A stretch of DNA of 64,000 bases from positions 1-64,000 of the forward strand of contig CAYMJM010000003.1 in NCBI GenBank assembly GCA_964391325.1, read 5' to 3'. Within the stretch, counting starts at the first letter, position 1; each line of letters starts with the position of its first letter. Shown in pieces: positions 9,183-16,722 of the stretch. Under the pieces are notes generated by a model. It saw only the letters and a program-made list of their open reading frames with translations. It ran no database searches and was not told where the DNA came from. Position numbers and translations under genes: made by a program. Source of the DNA: CAYMJM01 sp964391325. Lineage in GTDB: Bacteria; Patescibacteriota; Dojkabacteria; B142; JAFGMG01.

Positions 9183-9737
9183 CTATATTGGGGTATCTTT
9201 AAGCTTTACAAAATACGCGAAGATTGTGGAGATTGGATGTAGTGTTGCCCATATAACAAGTATGTACAAATAATGGACAAAATCAAGTTGAATATATACA
9301 TAGGAAAATAAAATCCCTCCCAGTATATAATCTATTTGATCAAATGGTATCCATGTTTTACCGGGCATTATATTCGCACGTCTTTTAAAGAAACTTTTCA
9401 TAAAGTCACCGGCAAGAGCGCCAAAGCTCAAGAGAAAGCCGAGCAACAAAGGCTCCATGGTAGTGTAATTTATTGGAGAAGCCTTCTGTATCAGGCTTGA
9501 GTTGTTGTAGATAGCTGTTTCAATGTATACAGATACTGTCCCGGCTAGTATCCCGGCTACCAGCCCTCTTATTGTTTTATGGTCTCCAAAAACCCTTGTA
9601 CCTTTAAAGCTTTTATAAAAATCCAGTGGATAATTAAAATTTTTTAAAACTGGCAGCTTGGCTATTATAACAGGGGTCGTATTTGCAACACCTGCTGGTA
9701 AAAAGAAGAATAAGGCAAAAAGGATATTATTCAACAT
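9183..9737 (-). CDS. CarS-like CDP-archaeol synthase family (DUF46) membrane protein
   Basis: This 184-residue protein has an N-terminal membrane helix and about four more. It carries the family landmarks DHKTIRGLVAG (compare KTWRG), GALAGDFMKSFFKRR and PGKTWIPFDQIDYILGG. In archaea this family transfers CMP from CTP to an unsaturated ether-lipid phosphate; some bacteria carry it as an alternative to CdsA. Here it would supply CDP-activated lipid to the CDP-alcohol phosphatidyltransferase at 11379. It overlaps the end of the kinase-like gene by 11 bases and is the last gene of a three-gene operon. The family call is firm; the lipid substrate (archaeol-like or diacylglycerol) is open. Confidence 0.85.
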   Translation of the reverse strand: MLNNILFALFFFLPAGVANTTPVIIAKLPVLKNFNYPLDFYKSFKGTRVFGDHKTIRGLVAGILAGTVSVYIETAIYNNSSLIQKASPINYTTMEPLLLGFLLSFGALAGDFMKSFFKRRANIMPGKTWIPFDQIDYILGGILFSYVYIQLDFVHYLYILVIWATLHPISTIFAYFVKLKDTPI

Positions 9738-10653
9738 TTTTCAATAAATGATTTAAATGAATTTTTGATAGGTTGATTATAAGATTTGGAATAATCAAGC
9801 CTCGTTTGACAAGATTAGACTTTGAGTCCCAGAACCACCTCGTATCAACGAATTTTAATCCTTCTTTTGAAATAATTATATTATCAGTTTTAGTAAGCCA
9901 GTTGTAAGATTCTATAAAAATGTATCGTGGCCTTGTGTCCGGAATAATATTTATTTGATAATGCATTAGCAAAAGCAGATATATCATCAGGATCAGTTGA
10001 TAAGTTTCTTCCCTTGACATTTTAGCACTGTTCACATCATGCAAAAGTTCTCCTTTTATATACTGTTGAAAAATGAATTGAGTTTTCCTGTCTTTGTTTG
10101 GCTTGGAAATGGAAGAGCCGTATAACAGGTATTCCTTTGGTAAGAAATTGTGATAACGAACTTTGGAGTCTAGTATTTTGTCGATTTTGGAATTTAACTT
10201 TATCCCGTATTTTTTCTCTAGCTTAGGCTTAAAGTACGGAAGTGAATCCCTGATGCTTTTCTGGGCTGTATGAATGATACCTAGATTGGGATGGAAATAG
10301 TCTTCTTCTGATTCAAAAAATCCAAAGTACTCTATAAAGTTCAGATATAGTTGGTACTGTCTTAATATTTCTTCTTCTCTGGGCAGGAAAGTAAAAGCAA
10401 ACAATTTCAAAACTCTTTCCGTTATTTCCGCAGGGAGTGGTAGCTTTTTATCTCGAAAAAGCTCGATACTGAGGTCCCATCTGCTTTCTTTAAATACCCA
10501 GTCTTCTTGATCAATCTTATATACACGTCCCATTTGTCCTGCAGCAATTCTGTCGTAGGTTCTCTTCGCCAGAATTTTTTTGATAGGTGCAGAGTGTACG
10601 GATAGCGGTGTATAAATGGCGTGTTTTTGAAGTTGTTTTTCAAATGTATTCAT
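9727..10653 (-). CDS. Atypical kinase-fold protein of unknown substrate
   Basis: This 308-residue protein is not close to any family I recognise. It shows a kinase-like order of motifs: a Gly-rich turn GQMG at residues 39-42 followed by VFK with Lys55, and a hinge-like segment FQQYIKGELLHD. Further on come a long helix, TDNIII and LKFVDT with Asp270, which could be the metal-binding (DFG-like) Asp. The usual HxD catalytic loop is replaced by PDTRPRY. No membrane segment is strong. It sits between a PHP phosphoesterase and a CarS-like cytidylyltransferase, overlapping both (4 and 11 bases), so it probably acts in the same lipid or glycolipid pathway. Kinase activity is an inference from motif order. 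Confidence 0.55.
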   Translation of the reverse strand: MNTFEKQLQKHAIYTPLSVHSAPIKKILAKRTYDRIAAGQMGRVYKIDQEDWVFKESRWDLSIELFRDKKLPLPAEITERVLKLFAFTFLPREEEILRQYQLYLNFIEYFGFFESEEDYFHPNLGIIHTAQKSIRDSLPYFKPKLEKKYGIKLNSKIDKILDSKVRYHNFLPKEYLLYGSSISKPNKDRKTQFIFQQYIKGELLHDVNSAKMSREETYQLILMIYLLLLMHYQINIIPDTRPRYIFIESYNWLTKTDNIIISKEGLKFVDTRWFWDSKSNLVKRGLIIPNLIINLSKIHLNHLLKNVE

Positions 10654-11300
10654 TTCCGGAATAATTTGATTATTTTATTTCTCTTCGGACCTAAAAATCC
10701 CCAGAGCGAGACAGATCGTAAAACTAATTCAGGGTTAGTTAACTGTTCAAGCAGGTTTGATACGGTGGGCGCTTCAGCTGTGAGCGTATAAGTCCGTCCA
10801 ATTTCTCCAAGCGAATGAGCATCGCTGCTTGCAGCAAAAGGCTTTGAATGTTTTTCATTAAAGTCTACAACAGTATTATTTCCATTGGGCATGATATTTC
10901 GCGCATTAAAGACTTCTATAATATCAACTAGTTGGATTAGTTCTTCCAGAATTTTTTTTGGAATTCCCTTCCGTCTAATATCAAAAGGATGTGGGATGTA
11001 TACAAGTCCTCCTTGTCCTTTTATTTGTTCGATAGTTTCTCCAAGTTCTTGCTCGGGAGAAATTTTCTTTTTTAGAAAAAGCCCGATCACCTCGCCTGCT
11101 GTTGTTTTGATTTCTTCTCCGACTATAATCTGTTCTCCAAGTTCTTGGTGCAGCGCAAGAGCCAAATCTATTTCATTATGGTCAGTAACTGCCACATAAT
11201 TAAGCAACCCGGATTCCAGAATCTTTTTGTATGATTCTAGAGGTATCCCTCCGTCATGAGATAGGGTAGAATGTGTATGTAAATCTAGCTTATATGCCAT
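10650..11300 (-). CDS. PHP-domain metal-dependent phosphoesterase
   Basis: This 216-residue protein has the PHP metal-site motifs in order: DLHTHS at 5-10, TDHNE, GEE, YIPHPFD and SSDAHS near residue 158. This fold hydrolyses phosphomonoesters or phosphodiesters with two or three metal ions. It is the first gene of an operon with the kinase-like and CarS-like genes (4-base ATGA overlap with the next gene). It reads away from the CDP-alcohol phosphatidyltransferase gene across 78 bases. The substrate is unknown. Confidence 0.9.
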   Translation of the reverse strand: MAYKLDLHTHSTLSHDGGIPLESYKKILESGLLNYVAVTDHNEIDLALALHQELGEQIIVGEEIKTTAGEVIGLFLKKKISPEQELGETIEQIKGQGGLVYIPHPFDIRRKGIPKKILEELIQLVDIIEVFNARNIMPNGNNTVVDFNEKHSKPFAASSDAHSLGEIGRTYTLTAEAPTVSNLLEQLTNPELVLRSVSLWGFLGPKRNKIIKLFRK

Positions 11301-11378
11301 AATGATATTATTTATTGAAAAACTTGACCTCCTACTTTAACAAGAAGGGGTGCTAAAGTAAATTATTATATTGTCTAT

Positions 11379-11975
11379 ATGTTCAATAAATTTCGTCCGC
11401 AATTGTTGCCTCTAGTTAATTTCGTGGCAACTCCATTCATGAGAATCCATCCAAATATTTTATCATTAATGTCCTTTGCAATGGCAGCTCCTGGCTTTTA
11501 TTTTTATGTAAAGGGGAATTCACTGTTAGGTAGTTTATTTATTTTAGGAGCTTTATTTGACTCTGTGGATGGAGTAGTGGCCAGAAAAACCGATAAAACT
11601 TCTAAGTTTGGTGGGGTACTGGATGCAACTCTGGACCGTATTTTTGAAGGAGTCTTGCTTCTCTGTATTGGGATAGGTAATTTGGTTTCCTGGAATTTAG
11701 TCATGCTTTTGTATATTTTTTCGATATCAGTAAGCTATGTAAAGTCTAAGGCTGAGACAGTACTGCAGGAGACTAGTGTCGGCACTAATCAATTGTCGGT
11801 AGGTATTGCTCAGAGAGGAGAAAGGGTTGTAATTATTTTCTTGAGCTCTATTTTGAACTACTTTTTTACGCCTGAGAGTAATTCGTTATTTAACATTGCT
11901 CTGTTGATTCTGACTTTACTTGCTGCTTTTACTTTGTTGTGGAGGTTAAAAGTAGTTTATAATTTGCTGAGATAG
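11379..11975 (+). CDS. CDP-alcohol phosphatidyltransferase family protein
   Basis: This 198-residue integral membrane enzyme contains the full family motif D-x2-DG-x2-AR-x8-G-x3-D-x3-D, read here as DSVDGVVAR and then GGVLDATLD. These enzymes swap CMP on a CDP-lipid for an alcohol such as glycerol phosphate, inositol phosphate or serine. Paired with the divergent CarS-like gene it gives two consecutive steps of phospholipid head-group synthesis. A TATATT hexamer lies 6 bases before the ATG, which may make it leaderless. The acceptor alcohol cannot be told from the motif alone. Confidence 0.93.
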   Translation: MFNKFRPQLLPLVNFVATPFMRIHPNILSLMSFAMAAPGFYFYVKGNSLLGSLFILGALFDSVDGVVARKTDKTSKFGGVLDATLDRIFEGVLLLCIGIGNLVSWNLVMLLYIFSISVSYVKSKAETVLQETSVGTNQLSVGIAQRGERVVIIFLSSILNYFFTPESNSLFNIALLILTLLAAFTLLWRLKVVYNLLR

Positions 11976-12080
11976 GGATCATAGTTTATCCTACTTGAGA
12001 GCAGTTTTAGTTCCCATAAAGTAGTGCGTTTTAGTGTATCTGGAATTAGCACGATCTATCCTGGATTTTCCTGCAAAATC

Positions 12081-12109
12081 TTTACTAAACCTACAGCTTG
12101 ACGTATAAT
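12081..12109 (+). promoter_or_regulatory. Promoter of tRNA-Lys
   Basis: TTTACT at 12081-12086 and TATAAT at 12104-12109 are separated by 17 bases. Transcription would start near 12116, giving a precursor leader of about 60 bases before the tRNA. The same TTTACT-17-TANAAT layout is seen at 14413-14441. The rest of 11976-12176 shows nothing else I can name. Confidence 0.65.
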
Positions 12110-12176
12110 TGCAGCGTACTTTACGGGGGGAAACAGCTTGTCTTTCTTCCCTTGTAGAGTAAAAGAAGGTACAGCT

Positions 12177-12251
12177 GGGTCGGTAGCTCAATGGTAGAGC
12201 AGTGGCCTTTTAAGCCATTGGTTGGGGGTTCGAGCCCCCCCCGACTCACCA
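12177..12251 (+). tRNA. tRNA-Lys(TTT) with encoded CCA
   Basis: The cloverleaf is complete: 7-bp acceptor stem (12177-12183 with 12241-12247, one G-U), D-arm GCTC/GAGC, and a 5-bp anticodon stem around the loop CTTTTAA with anticodon TTT at 12209-12211. The T-arm is GGGGG/CCCCC around TTCGAGC. The discriminator is A, followed by an encoded CCA at 12249-12251. The Cys and Leu tRNA genes in this window do not encode CCA. Confidence 0.97.
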
Positions 12252-12408
12252 AATTCAACAGGACGAACATATCTTCTGCTTACTATATATAGCTAGCAAT
12301 AGTAGAACATCCTTCATGTAATTATGGGCCATTTTTGTAGCACATAAGTGCATTAAGAGATAGAATGGAATAATTTCCCTTCATCAAAATTTCTGGTAGT
12401 ATCTTTGT

Positions 12409-13062
12409 ATGCTTATATCCCAAATCTACAAAAACTATAATATCCCTCCTGGACTTCAATTACATATGTATAGAGTTACTGGAGTTGCATTTATAATATG
12501 CAACCATTTTAATGAGGGTATTGACAGAAATACTATCCTTTCAACCTGCTTTCTTCATGATATGGGAAACATAATTAAATTCAATTTTGATCTACTTCCT
12601 GAGTTATTTGAAGAAAAAGGGATAGAGTATTGGAAACAGGTTCAACAGGAATTTATTAAAAAATATGGTAATGACGAACATACTGCAACTCGAAAGATAG
12701 CGGAAGAAATCGGTGTAAGTAAAAAAATTATTGATATTCTTGAGAATTTAGGATTTTCAAAAGCTCGCCAAATCTTTTTTTCGACTGATTACAATCTTAA
12801 AATATCCAGCTACGCAGATCAAAGGGTATCTATCAAGGGGATTGTTCCGATGGAAGAAAGGCATCGTGAAGGAAGGACAAGATACCTTAAAAGAAGCGAC
12901 TTGAAGTCGGACAAATCAGTTGAAAAATTTGAAAAACGAGCTGTGTGGATGCAGAAACTAGAGAAGCAAATTTTTGGCAAAACAGATATAAGTCCAACTT
13001 TTATCACAGACGACGCGGTAAATAAGCAGATCTCAAATTTTTATGATTATGAGATTGTATAG
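12409..13062 (+). CDS. HD-domain phosphohydrolase-like protein
   Basis: This 217-residue protein shows the HD pattern: His in LHMYRV (residue 19), the HD pair in CFLHDMGN (50-51) and a later DEH. The superfamily hydrolyses phosphate esters, often nucleotides or (p)ppGpp, with a bound metal. The C-terminal third is basic and has no recognised domain. A TAGTAT hexamer lies exactly 6 bases before the ATG. It is followed after 67 bases by a histidine phosphatase gene. The substrate is unknown. Confidence 0.8.
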   Translation: MLISQIYKNYNIPPGLQLHMYRVTGVAFIICNHFNEGIDRNTILSTCFLHDMGNIIKFNFDLLPELFEEKGIEYWKQVQQEFIKKYGNDEHTATRKIAEEIGVSKKIIDILENLGFSKARQIFFSTDYNLKISSYADQRVSIKGIVPMEERHREGRTRYLKRSDLKSDKSVEKFEKRAVWMQKLEKQIFGKTDISPTFITDDAVNKQISNFYDYEIV

Positions 13063-13129
13063 CAGGAGAAGCAATAGATGGAGAAAAAGAGAGTAGAAAG
13101 TAGCTTAATTTAAATATTATAAACAAATC

Positions 13130-13720
13130 ATGAAGCTATTATTTGTACGGCATGGAGAATCAGTAGATGATCTTACTGATCAGTATGGTGGTTGGGGAGA
13201 CTTTGACTTAACCCCCAAAGGAAAAGTGCAGATACAGGAAACAGCAGAGAAGATAAAGGAGTTGGGCATTTCGTTTGATAAAGTACTGACTTCTCCTTTA
13301 TTAAGAGCTTGGCAATCAGGAATGGTTATTGCAAATACACTTTCTATCCCGCTTGAAATTTTTCTTTATGCAAAGGAAAAAAATGGAAATGGACTCTTAT
13401 CAGGTATGAATAGAGAAGAAGCTAGAGAGGACTATCCTGAGCTGGTAAATGCTTTGGAACAAGGTTATGTATATGGCGCAGAGCCACAAGAGATGTTTAT
13501 CGAACGCGTTAAATTTTCTGTTTCAGTGCTGTTGGAAAAACAGGCAAAAGCCTTAATAGTTGTAACACATGGAGGATACATGGGTGCTCTATTTAAAGAA
13601 ATACTACATTTAGAATATCAGAAGACTCATGATGGAGGATTTATTTTATTGGAAGGGGATCATACTGAGAGACTGAAAATTAACACAATAGATGGAATTG
13701 ATTATAAAGGCCAGATCTAG
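13130..13720 (+). CDS. Histidine phosphatase family (phosphoglycerate-mutase-like) protein
   Basis: This 196-residue protein begins with the phosphate-binding motif FVRHGES, with the nucleophilic His near residue 7. It has TSPLLRAWQSG for the second Arg and VVTHGGYMGAL for the second catalytic His near residue 146. The fold covers cofactor-dependent mutases and many small phosphatases. The window has a separate cofactor-independent mutase (gpmI), so this one is more likely a phosphatase. Its end overlaps the convergent HAD gene by 4 bases. Confidence 0.9.
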   Translation: MKLLFVRHGESVDDLTDQYGGWGDFDLTPKGKVQIQETAEKIKELGISFDKVLTSPLLRAWQSGMVIANTLSIPLEIFLYAKEKNGNGLLSGMNREEAREDYPELVNALEQGYVYGAEPQEMFIERVKFSVSVLLEKQAKALIVVTHGGYMGALFKEILHLEYQKTHDGGFILLEGDHTERLKINTIDGIDYKGQI

Positions 13721-14352
13721 GCTAATTGTAACAGATCCCGAAAGTCAGTAAAAAAATAGTCTGCTCTGAGACTTTTTACTACTTCGTCGATATATAGTTT
13801 CTGATTAACTTCAGGGTAGAATAAAGCTGTTGCTACCCCTGTATTCTTGCCTGCTAAAATATCTTTTTCTGAATCACCAATCATAATAGTTTCTTCAGGA
13901 TGCGCAGCAATTTCTCTCATGGCCTTTTCCAGAGGTTCTGGGTCTGGTTTGAATCTGGTGACATCATCGCCACATACTACAGTATCAAATAGATCCTCAA
14001 GTTTATTTATTCCTAATGCCGGCTTTACCTCTGTACTGTAACTAGTAGATACAATAGCTAATTTTTTTTCCTTAGATTTTAAATCTTCCAGAGTTTCCTT
14101 TACATTCGGATGCAGTGATACAGATTGCAAACTTGTAGAAACTCTTGGCATCAATTCTACATAAAATTCTTCACCATCCAGCCCATGCTTTTGTGGCCCC
14201 TCATAGCCACCTCCAAAAAAATCACTAACAATCTGGTCTGAAGTTAGTAGAATATTCTTTTCTTTTAATAATAAATCATAAGCTCTCAGCCATAGAGATA
14301 GTGTATCTGCTAAGCATCCATCCCAGTCAAAAAGAAAGTATTGATATTTCAT
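13717..14352 (-). CDS. HAD-superfamily hydrolase (phosphoglycolate phosphatase-like)
   Basis: This 211-residue protein has motif I FDWDGCLADT with the nucleophile and acid/base Asp (residues 8 and 10), motif II IVSTS, a Lys in RFKPDPEP and motif IV MIGDSEKDILAG. A helical cap lies between motifs I and II, as in the Gph/PGMB group. Such enzymes dephosphorylate small sugar phosphates or nucleotides. It has a TATAAT about 30 bases upstream on its strand and converges on the histidine phosphatase gene. Confidence 0.92.
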   Translation of the reverse strand: MKYQYFLFDWDGCLADTLSLWLRAYDLLLKEKNILLTSDQIVSDFFGGGYEGPQKHGLDGEEFYVELMPRVSTSLQSVSLHPNVKETLEDLKSKEKKLAIVSTSYSTEVKPALGINKLEDLFDTVVCGDDVTRFKPDPEPLEKAMREIAAHPEETIMIGDSEKDILAGKNTGVATALFYPEVNQKLYIDEVVKSLRADYFFTDFRDLLQLA

Positions 14353-14412
14353 AGGCGTGGTTCCAAATTATCCTACGATTATAGCTTAAGGCAATCACAT
14401 TGTCCATGTGAG

Positions 14413-14441
14413 TTTACTATACATAACTTTTACTGTAGAAT
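14413..14441 (+). promoter_or_regulatory. Promoter before the GNAT-like gene
   Basis: TTTACT at 14413-14418 and TAGAAT at 14436-14441 are 17 bases apart. Transcription would start near 14448, 25 bases before the GTG start codon proposed for the next gene. This promoter position argues against the longer open frame beginning at 14341. Confidence 0.6.
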
Positions 14442-14472
14442 ACTATCTGTCTATTTTTATATTTTTATTAAA

Positions 14473-15504
14473 GTGGAAAATAGCATAACTTCTTCAGATG
14501 ACGAGCCTCCGCATTCGCGGTTAAGTGTAATTTCCCCAAAGTCTCAATACCAAACAGTCAAATTTTTGAAAACTCAAAAGTATCGGAGGAGTAACGTAGC
14601 TGACTTAGAAATATATGTAGAACATGATATTACAAGGGCGGAAAGTTTATGGAATTTGTTCAGCCCGAAAAATTCTCTTTTTGATCTGTGGAGCTTTAGG
14701 TTGGCATTTTGGCAGGCTTATCAGCACCTACCTTATTTCGTGGTTGCGAAAGATAAAAAGATAAATATTGGCGTAATCCCTCTATGGTATGAACGGGATA
14801 CCAAAAAATATACTTGGTTTGGAAGCTATTGGCATGAGGATAACAATTTATGGATCACAAGCCCAAAATATATTAGACCAGTATTAGAGCATATACCAAA
14901 AGGTACTATTTTAAACTCTATCCTCCCTTTTTTGTATAGAAGTAAATTACTAGGCTTTGTTCCTGATGAGCCTAAATATGTTATTGATGTATATAAGTTT
15001 AGGTCGATCGAAGAGTATTTCTTGGCATTGCCGAAGAGGAATCGCGATAAATTGAAAGCTGATTATAAGAGGATAAATAAGCTATCGCCAAAACTAATTA
15101 TCAATCGATGGAGTGATTTTGGTACTTTGATCAAATTGAGTCAACAAAGACTGGTAAGTATTGGGGAGATTCCTGACACATATGATAAAAGGAGATTATG
15201 TACATTTAGAAATATTATAAAAAATTCAGGAGAGCTGCAGGAGTATGAAGTTAAATTGTTGACTATAGAAATTGAAGGACAGATAGCAGCTGTTGATTTA
15301 ATTTGTGTATACAATAACAGATATTATTCGATCAGGGGAGGAAACGACATAAAAAATTTCCCAGGTGTCGGTAATTATATACACCTTATGGAAATTGAAG
15401 ATGCAATTAAGTTGGGTAAAGAAAAGGTCGATTTTCTTGCTACAGACTGTAACTGGAAACATAAGTGGACCAAACCAATGGCTCTTTATAAGTACGTAAG
15501 ATAG
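14473..15504 (+). CDS. GNAT-like (BioF2/FemAB-type) acyltransferase
   Basis: This gene probably starts at GTG 14473 and encodes 343 residues. The frame is open back to a TTG at 14341, but that stretch overlaps the neighbouring gene and lies upstream of a good promoter, and no ATG is available. The middle and C-terminal parts (PKRNRDKLKADYKRI; IEGQIAAVDLICVYNNRYYS; KVDFLATDCNWKHKW) fit the double-GNAT proteins that transfer acyl or aminoacyl groups, including FemAB-like and Acetyltransf_6 proteins. It could modify envelope material, but no substrate can be read. The following gene is separated by 71 bases with a TATAAT at 15546-15551. Confidence 0.65.
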   Translation: MENSITSSDDEPPHSRLSVISPKSQYQTVKFLKTQKYRRSNVADLEIYVEHDITRAESLWNLFSPKNSLFDLWSFRLAFWQAYQHLPYFVVAKDKKINIGVIPLWYERDTKKYTWFGSYWHEDNNLWITSPKYIRPVLEHIPKGTILNSILPFLYRSKLLGFVPDEPKYVIDVYKFRSIEEYFLALPKRNRDKLKADYKRINKLSPKLIINRWSDFGTLIKLSQQRLVSIGEIPDTYDKRRLCTFRNIIKNSGELQEYEVKLLTIEIEGQIAAVDLICVYNNRYYSIRGGNDIKNFPGVGNYIHLMEIEDAIKLGKEKVDFLATDCNWKHKWTKPMALYKYVR

Positions 15505-15575
15505 GATAAGAATGCAAATTTGTTTGTATCTTGTCATAAAAATAATATAATAGCACTGCTGTTAGAGTATATTTA

Positions 15576-16721
15576 ATGTTCCTATTCTTTTTTGGACGCG
15601 ATCAGGTTCTCTCGAAACTTGAGTTGACCATGGTTTTTAAAAAAGAAGGTGTTTTATTTGAGAAAGTTTATGAGGAAGAAAAATTTGTAATCATAGATTT
15701 TCCACGAATACCAGATTTTGAGAAATTAATTTCCCAATTAGGCGGCACAGTGAGAATTGCAAAGGTATACTATGGAGCAGAAAAATTATCCGAGGAATTT
15801 GTAGACAAGCTGGATTTTTACTTCCCAAAAAATTTTAATTATGCGGTTGAGGGGATTAATTTGACTGTAGATGAAGTAAATGAAGTGGAAGGATATATTA
15901 AAAAAGCTATTAGGCAGTATAAGTCTAAGGGTGTACAGAAGCATGCTACTCTCAGTATAGTAGTCCCCAGCAACTATTTCTCTTGGAAACTTGAAGAGGG
16001 TTTTGAGCTATTTGTCCTGAAGATCAAAAATAAATACTTTTTTGCCCAGACACTGGAGTGTACCAATCCCAGACAATATGAATATAAAGACAATAAACGC
16101 CCTGTCCAAAAGCTCACCAGAGGCACGTCTTTTCGCCTGGCCCAGATGATGGTGAATTGCCTTGACCTGGGAAAAGGAAGAACCCTAGTAGATCCCTTTT
16201 GTGGAATTGGCACATTTCTTATAGAAGGTATGATAGCGGGATATAATGTTATAGGTATCGATAACGAGGAGGAAATGATACAAGCCTCTCTACGTAATAT
16301 TGAGTGGGCAAGAAAAGAGTTTGGTTTAAGTACCTCCTATAAACTATTCACACAGAATGCGCAGGAAGCACAATTTGAAGCAGATGGATGTGTCTTTGAG
16401 CCTTTTATGGGACCGTTCATGACTAAGCTGCCAAATAAGCAAAGAGCCATTAAAGTAATGCAAAGACTAGAAGAACTTTACTTGGAGGTATTTGAGAATT
16501 TAAACAGATCTCTGAAAAAATTTGCACCTGTAGTATGCGTCCTCCCGTACTTGGAAACGCAGGATGGCGATATTATTCAATTATCTTCTAGATTTTTCAA
16601 AGGAATCAAATTTGATATAGCTTCAATGTATGAGCATTTTCAGATAAACAATCCGATTGACTATGATACGCCTGCTGGATCGAGGATTAGAAGGAGGATA
16701 TATCTTTTTAAAAAACAGTAG
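15576..16721 (+). CDS. TRM11-like SAM-dependent RNA methyltransferase (UPF0020)
   Basis: This 381-residue protein has an N-terminal region of about 170 residues that could bind RNA (THUMP-like position, but not clearly THUMP). A Rossmann methyltransferase follows, with motif I DPFCGIGT at residues 206-213 and the acidic ribose-binding GIDNEE at 227-232. At the catalytic motif IV position the usual (D/N)PPY is replaced by EPFMGP (275-280). Relatives methylate the N2 of guanosine in tRNA. The unusual motif IV leaves the target open. The next gene follows 1 base after the stop. Confidence 0.8.
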   Translation: MFLFFFGRDQVLSKLELTMVFKKEGVLFEKVYEEEKFVIIDFPRIPDFEKLISQLGGTVRIAKVYYGAEKLSEEFVDKLDFYFPKNFNYAVEGINLTVDEVNEVEGYIKKAIRQYKSKGVQKHATLSIVVPSNYFSWKLEEGFELFVLKIKNKYFFAQTLECTNPRQYEYKDNKRPVQKLTRGTSFRLAQMMVNCLDLGKGRTLVDPFCGIGTFLIEGMIAGYNVIGIDNEEEMIQASLRNIEWARKEFGLSTSYKLFTQNAQEAQFEADGCVFEPFMGPFMTKLPNKQRAIKVMQRLEELYLEVFENLNRSLKKFAPVVCVLPYLETQDGDIIQLSSRFFKGIKFDIASMYEHFQINNPIDYDTPAGSRIRRRIYLFKKQ

Positions 16722-16722
16722 A

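Noticed and set aside
14341..14472. Longer GNAT-like reading frame starting at TTG 14341
   Set aside because: It overlaps the HAD gene and lies upstream of and through a good promoter at 14413-14441.
16657..16722. Upstream ATG extending the M20 peptidase by 22 residues
   Set aside because: It lies within the preceding methyltransferase gene, and the extra residues match no M20 protein; the ATG at 16723 follows the stop directly.
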